From: Propionibacteriaceae bacterium
Lineage (GTDB): Bacteria; Actinomycetota; Actinomycetes; Propionibacteriales; Propionibacteriaceae
Direction: 5' to 3'
Assembly (NCBI GenBank): GCA_017882685.1
Contig: JADGPA010000013.1
Coordinates: 1-56,389 of the forward strand
DNA length: 56,389 nt
Below the pieces are notes generated by a model. It worked only from the letters and a program-made list of their open reading frames with translations, had not been told where the DNA came from and did no database searches. The stretch's first letter is position 1. Every line of letters begins with the position of its first letter. The translations under genes and the position numbers were made by a program. Below, piece after piece: positions 52,924-56,389 of the stretch.

Positions 52924-53331
52924 CTACTCGACCAGGAAGTCGTAGCGCACGCCGCTGGGCGGCAGGCCGCTGCTCACGCGGGTGCGGTGGGCGGCCCAGA
53001 CGTGCAGGCTGCCGTCCACCCAGCGCGCAGCCTGGTAGGACCGCTGCACGATGAGTCCGCCGACCGGCACCTCCTCCTCTGCAGGTCGTCCAGTGTGGTG
53101 GGCGGGAGTGCGAAGCTCGGCAGCATCCGGTCGTCGTAGCCCAGCGGCTCGGCGGTCACGCCATTGCCAGCCCGGATCCACACGCCGCAAGATCGGTCCT
53201 GCGAGGAGCCGAAGTTCCATGGCGCCTGCCTGCTGGGGGTCCGGGATGAAACCTGGACGCCCGGGCAGGTACGCGTCAACCAGCGCGACCTGCTGTCGGG
53301 ACGGGACGTGGCGCGGCAGACCGAGCGGCAA
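52924..53331 (-). pseudogene. Gene remnant with two frame changes (possible PhoD-like start)
   Basis: One minus-strand frame from about 53331 reads VALVDAYLPGRPGFIP then MELRLLAGPILRRVDPG. Then coding quality moves to another frame, NGVTAEPLGYDDRMLPSFAL then PPTTLDDLQ, and returns to the first as EEVPVGGLIVQRSYQAARWV and ends VRYDFLVE at 52924. Two compensating frame changes near 53165 and 53080 explain this. The AGPILRRVDPG beginning looks like the start of a PhoD-like metallophosphatase, truncated to about one quarter of normal length. The 5' end overlaps the monooxygenase 3' end by 56 nt. Assignment is tentative. Confidence 0.4.
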
Positions 53332-54403
53332 TGTGGCCGGCGATGTACTTCGCGTCCCTACCGACGCCGCCGATCAGCATCGAATAGAACCCGCGCTGGA
53401 AGAGCAGGCCCATGAAGTAGAGGCCGGGCAGTTCGGTCATGATGCCGCCGGTGTCGGTGGGCCAGCCCTGCTCGTCGGTGACCGGGGGGTGGATGATGCT
53501 GAAGTCTTGGCCGAACCCGGTGCACCACAACACGTTCGAGACGTCCAGCACCTGCCCGTCGCCAAGCAGTGGCCTGCCATCGCGTACACCCACCGTGCGC
53601 GCCTCCACGCGCCGGACGCCGGCCTTGTCGAGGTCCACACGCCGCACCCGGACCAGCGGCGCTGTGCTGCCCGACCGCACCGCAGGCTTGACCTTCCTGC
53701 CGATCGGCGTGCGCTCGGTGAGGACGTGGTTGGCCAGGAACCACAGCACAGGGAAGGCGAGCTTCGACATCCACGTGTCGATGGCGAAAGGCACCTCGCC
53801 CTTGATCCGTCCGGAGAGCCACGTTTCGTGGCCGGAGCGGGCGCACTCCGCCGCAAGGTCGGCACCCGACTGGCCCGCGCCCACGACGAGGACGCCCCCC
53901 GGCAACAGCTGGCCTGGGTTCCGGTAGGCGGACGAGTGAAGCTGACGGATGCCCGGATCGAGCTGGTCGGCGAAGTCCGGGATGCGGGGATGCCGCTCTC
54001 CGCCTGTCGCCACCACGACGTTCGACGCAAGGTAGCTGCGATCGGCGCAGGTCACCCGCCACTGGCCGGTGTCCACCCGGTCGATGCCGAGCACGGCGGC
54101 GCGGGTCCGCACAGCGATGTCGAAGTGCCGGGCGTAGCCCTTGAGATAGTCGGCCAGTTCCCCGGCGCTGGCGAAGTCGGAGCTGCCGGTGAAGGCGAGT
54201 CCGGGCAGGCTGTTCCGGTGGCGCGGAGTGTTGAGCATCAACGAGTCCCAACGCTCCCGCCACTGGTCACCGACCCGGTTGTGGCCGTCCAGGACCAGGC
54301 ACTCCACGCCGGCGAGCTTCAGGTAGTAGGCGGTGGCAAGGCCTGCCTGCCCTGCACCGACGATGGCGGTGTCCACGCGTTCTGCGTCCCATGAATCTGT
54401 CAT
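53276..54403 (-). CDS. Flavin-containing monooxygenase (CzcO-like)
   Basis: A 375-aa FAD- and NADPH-dependent oxidoreductase. GAGQAG at residues 16-21 is the FAD motif and VVGAGQSGAD the NADPH motif. The between-motif region has WRERWDSLMLNTP, and a late ATG-type strand appears as VLWCTGFGQDF. This is the class that oxygenates N, S or ketone groups or performs Baeyer-Villiger-like reactions. The ATG begins MTDSWDAERVD. It is transcribed on the same strand as, and 96 nt after, the TPR-LuxR gene, which may regulate it. Confidence 0.85.
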   Translation of the reverse strand: MTDSWDAERVDTAIVGAGQAGLATAYYLKLAGVECLVLDGHNRVGDQWRERWDSLMLNTPRHRNSLPGLAFTGSSDFASAGELADYLKGYARHFDIAVRTRAAVLGIDRVDTGQWRVTCADRSYLASNVVVATGGERHPRIPDFADQLDPGIRQLHSSAYRNPGQLLPGGVLVVGAGQSGADLAAECARSGHETWLSGRIKGEVPFAIDTWMSKLAFPVLWFLANHVLTERTPIGRKVKPAVRSGSTAPLVRVRRVDLDKAGVRRVEARTVGVRDGRPLLGDGQVLDVSNVLWCTGFGQDFSIIHPPVTDEQGWPTDTGGIMTELPGLYFMGLLFQRGFYSMLIGGVGRDAKYIAGHIAARSAAPRPVPTAGRAG

Positions 54404-54499
54404 GCCCTGACGCTACGAATTCGGAGGCCAGCGCACATCGGGCGCGGTGCGCATCCTGCCCGAACCACTGGGCCGAATTGTGCAGCTCGACCAGGCAGG

Positions 54500-56182
54500 T
54501 CACTCCCGCCGTCGGGTGACAAGGTCGTGGTCATAGGCGAAGGCCGTCGCTGCGGCGCGGGAGGTGAGGCCGAGCTTGGCGTAGACATTGCTCAGGTGAC
54601 GGGCAATGGTCTTCTCGCTGAGGAACAGTTTCCCAGCAATGGCCCGGTTCGACAGGCCCTCCGCGACCAGGCGGATGACCTCGACCTCCCTTGCGGTCAG
54701 TCCGTTCGGCAGCGGGGCCGACACCCGCGTGGTCGCGTCGAGCTCGGCGAGGTCGGGCACCGCGCCCAGCCAGGTGAAGACCCCGCGTGCGGCCTCGAAC
54801 TCCATCTGGGCCGCGTCCTCGTCACCGAGGGTCAGCAGACAGCGTCCGACGAGGGTCCTGGCCTGGGCGGCAAGGTGCGGCAGGTCGAGGTCCTGCCAGG
54901 TGTGCAACGCCCGGCGCAGCGCCGTGAGGGCGTCACCGGCCGAACCCTCCGCGCAAAGCACTGCACCAATCGACTGGGCGGCCAGGCCCGAGAGCAGCGG
55001 GGAGTCCAGCTCGCCGGCGATGGTCGCCAGCTGGTCTGCCGCCCCACGAGCCGCGGCCGGGTCGCCTGCGGCCAGCTGGGCCGCGACCAGGGCCGACAAC
55101 AGTTCCGCCTTGTCCTCGGCGCGTTGGCGCTCGGTCACGAGTCGGGTGAGGGTGGTCACGGCAGCGTCCGGCCGGCCTTGCATTGTCCGCAGCCTGGAGA
55201 GGCCGGGCTCGGGCTGGTAGCCGCTGCTGTTTGCCTGCCGGTAGTCGCGCTCGGACTGCTCGAACGCCCCTGCCATTCGGTGGATCTCCCCAAGCTGGTA
55301 GTGGGCCTCCCCCACCTGTCGGGCCGGCAGGATCGCCGCGGCCTCCTGCGCCCGGCGTAAGCCGTCGGTCCAGTCGCCGCGCAGGACGGCCAGCTGGGCC
55401 CGGTGGACCAGGCATGCTCCCCGGTACGGCACCAGGTCAGGACGGTTCGCGCACCAGAGCGTCAGTGCCTGGGTCCATTCGGTGGCACGACGCAGGTCAC
55501 GCAAGCGCATGCACACCTCGATCACCGCGCAATACACGGTGCCCGCAACCACCGGGGAGGTCTCGCTTGCCGACACCGACGCCATGGCCTCGTCGAAGCA
55601 GGACATCGCCTGGTCGCGGTGGCCCAGCTGCAGCTCGACGCGGCCCCGGGTCAGTTGTCCCAGCGCCAACCCGTCACGATTGCCGGCCTCCTTTGCCAGG
55701 GCGAGGGCGCGATCAGTCAGTTCCCGCGCAGCTTCGGGTCGACGCTCGAGCCATGCCCGGTGCCCGTCCATTCCCAGCAGCTGGGCCTCCTCGGCGCCGC
55801 CGAGGCTATGGGATTCCACCAGTTCCCAGGAGCGCGCCTGCCAGGCGGCACCCTGCGCGATTTCGCCGCGGTTGAACAGGACGAAAGCTGCCCAGAAGGC
55901 GACCCTGGCCGCCGCGCGGAAGTCGCCTTCTGCATCGAAGCGGTGGAAGGCGTCAAAAGTGAGGGTCAGGCACTCCTCCTCGCGTCCCACGAGGAAGGCC
56001 AGCCAGCCATGGAGCTCGACCAGCTCCTTCGGAAGGGGCGCTCGAGCGGCCGCCTCGTCGAGCATTGCCAGACACCGAGACCACTCGGCCGAGTCCCACA
56101 GTGCCTTCGCGGCCACGGCGAGGTCCCGATTCGACTCGCGGCCTGGCACACCGGCAGAAGTCTCGGGCCGGGATGTTGTCAT
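54500..56182 (-). CDS. TPR-LuxR transcriptional regulator
   Basis: A 560-aa regulator with a long tetratricopeptide-like helical region (about residues 15-480; units such as AQLAVLRGDWTDGLRRAQEA) and a C-terminal LuxR helix-turn-helix (LTAREVEVIRLVAEGLSNRA then LSEKTIARHLSNVYAKLGL). No P-loop is seen, unlike the 838-aa LAL regulator in this window. ATG at 56182 is preferred over 56188 because GAAGGA is 5 nt upstream. The likely target is the monooxygenase gene downstream. Confidence 0.87.
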   Translation of the reverse strand: MTTSRPETSAGVPGRESNRDLAVAAKALWDSAEWSRCLAMLDEAAARAPLPKELVELHGWLAFLVGREEECLTLTFDAFHRFDAEGDFRAAARVAFWAAFVLFNRGEIAQGAAWQARSWELVESHSLGGAEEAQLLGMDGHRAWLERRPEAARELTDRALALAKEAGNRDGLALGQLTRGRVELQLGHRDQAMSCFDEAMASVSASETSPVVAGTVYCAVIEVCMRLRDLRRATEWTQALTLWCANRPDLVPYRGACLVHRAQLAVLRGDWTDGLRRAQEAAAILPARQVGEAHYQLGEIHRMAGAFEQSERDYRQANSSGYQPEPGLSRLRTMQGRPDAAVTTLTRLVTERQRAEDKAELLSALVAAQLAAGDPAAARGAADQLATIAGELDSPLLSGLAAQSIGAVLCAEGSAGDALTALRRALHTWQDLDLPHLAAQARTLVGRCLLTLGDEDAAQMEFEAARGVFTWLGAVPDLAELDATTRVSAPLPNGLTAREVEVIRLVAEGLSNRAIAGKLFLSEKTIARHLSNVYAKLGLTSRAAATAFAYDHDLVTRRRE

Positions 56183-56244
56183 CGGCATCCTTCGTCAGCC
56201 GGGCTTAGCGCTCCCATAAGGCTACTCGTCGCCCGAACCAGCCC

Positions 56245-56389
56245 TCATTCCCGCCGGGTGTGGAAGCGGGCGTGGATGCGTGGTCGTTGTTTGGTGTCGA
56301 CGCGTGGCGGCGGGGTGATTTGGGGGATCCCGTCTGCTCTGAGTTGGACTTTCCACCGGTCGGTGGTGGGGTCGTGGCCGGGTTCGAGG
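56245..56389 (-). CDS. C-terminal end of HNH endonuclease (DUF222/13E12 type), partial
   Basis: The last 47 codons of a gene that enters from the right edge. The end reads RWKVQLRADGIPQITPPP then RVDTKQRPRIHARF and a stop at 56245-56247. This is the typical tail of the actinobacterial DUF222/HNH (13E12) family: a strand, DGxPxxTPPxxVD and a basic RxxR[IH]xRF end. Members occur in many copies per genome. The HNH motif itself lies beyond the window. Confidence 0.65.
   Translation of the reverse strand, partial: LEPGHDPTTDRWKVQLRADGIPQITPPPRVDTKQRPRIHARFHTRRE

Noticed and set aside
1-56389. tRNA, rRNA, riboswitch or prophage
   Set aside because: No conserved RNA folds, integrase or phage structural genes were recognised by eye.

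Overview
This is a GC-rich window that reads like an actinobacterial chromosome. The signs are GTG starts, many 4-nt ATGA/GTGA gene overlaps, a DUF3151 gene, a DUF222/13E12-type HNH endonuclease end, an LAFTG (class E-like) sorting signal, and a seven-gene block with the same gene order as Mycobacterium tuberculosis Rv0081-Rv0087. Nothing fixes the genus. No rRNA, tRNA, CRISPR array, insertion sequence or prophage was seen.

Layout. 1-1.5 kb: an MBL-fold hydrolase and a small membrane protein. 1.6-9.6 kb: a divergent sugar locus with GH4 glycosidase and DeoR repressor on the minus strand, and PfkB kinase, lipoprotein, two ABC permeases and a CrtI-like FAD oxidoreductase on the plus strand. No ABC ATPase and no PTS gene is present. 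9.7-17.4 kb: a small GPGG protein, then a tightly overlapped minus-strand operon (ArsR, NuoB-like, HyfB-like, HycD, HycP, HycQ, HycE-like). This encodes a complex-I-like membrane module whose large subunit lacks the nickel cysteines. A malic enzyme is divergent from it. 19.2-25 kb: gene remnants, a secreted protein, three translationally coupled small genes and a MalT-like LuxR regulator.

The centrepiece is 25.7-43.6 kb: one minus-strand gene for a 5,948-residue secreted, cell-wall-anchored protein. After about 1,850 residues of adhesin-like sheet domains it carries 36 immunoglobulin-like modules (DUF5979-like). I could sort 35 of them into five types in a strict order: (ABCD) E (ABCD)x4 E (ABCD)x2 (CD)x2 E. 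Thirty-four of the 36 modules keep a Lys...Glu...Asn pattern expected for intramolecular isopeptide bonds, and all modules read keep a Cys pair. Two modules near the wall anchor lose the triad residues together. Two identical-arm 16-bp dyads lie 96 bp apart upstream of this gene.

43.6-56.4 kb: housekeeping and accessory genes. These are a duplicated alpha/beta-barrel-like protein, an HdeD-like membrane protein, DUF3151 with an M20 amidohydrolase, Lon protease, an SDR, a secreted beta-propeller-like protein, GAPDH, a frameshifted remnant, a flavin monooxygenase, a TPR-LuxR regulator and the end of an HNH endonuclease gene. All family names come from motif reading without database searches.
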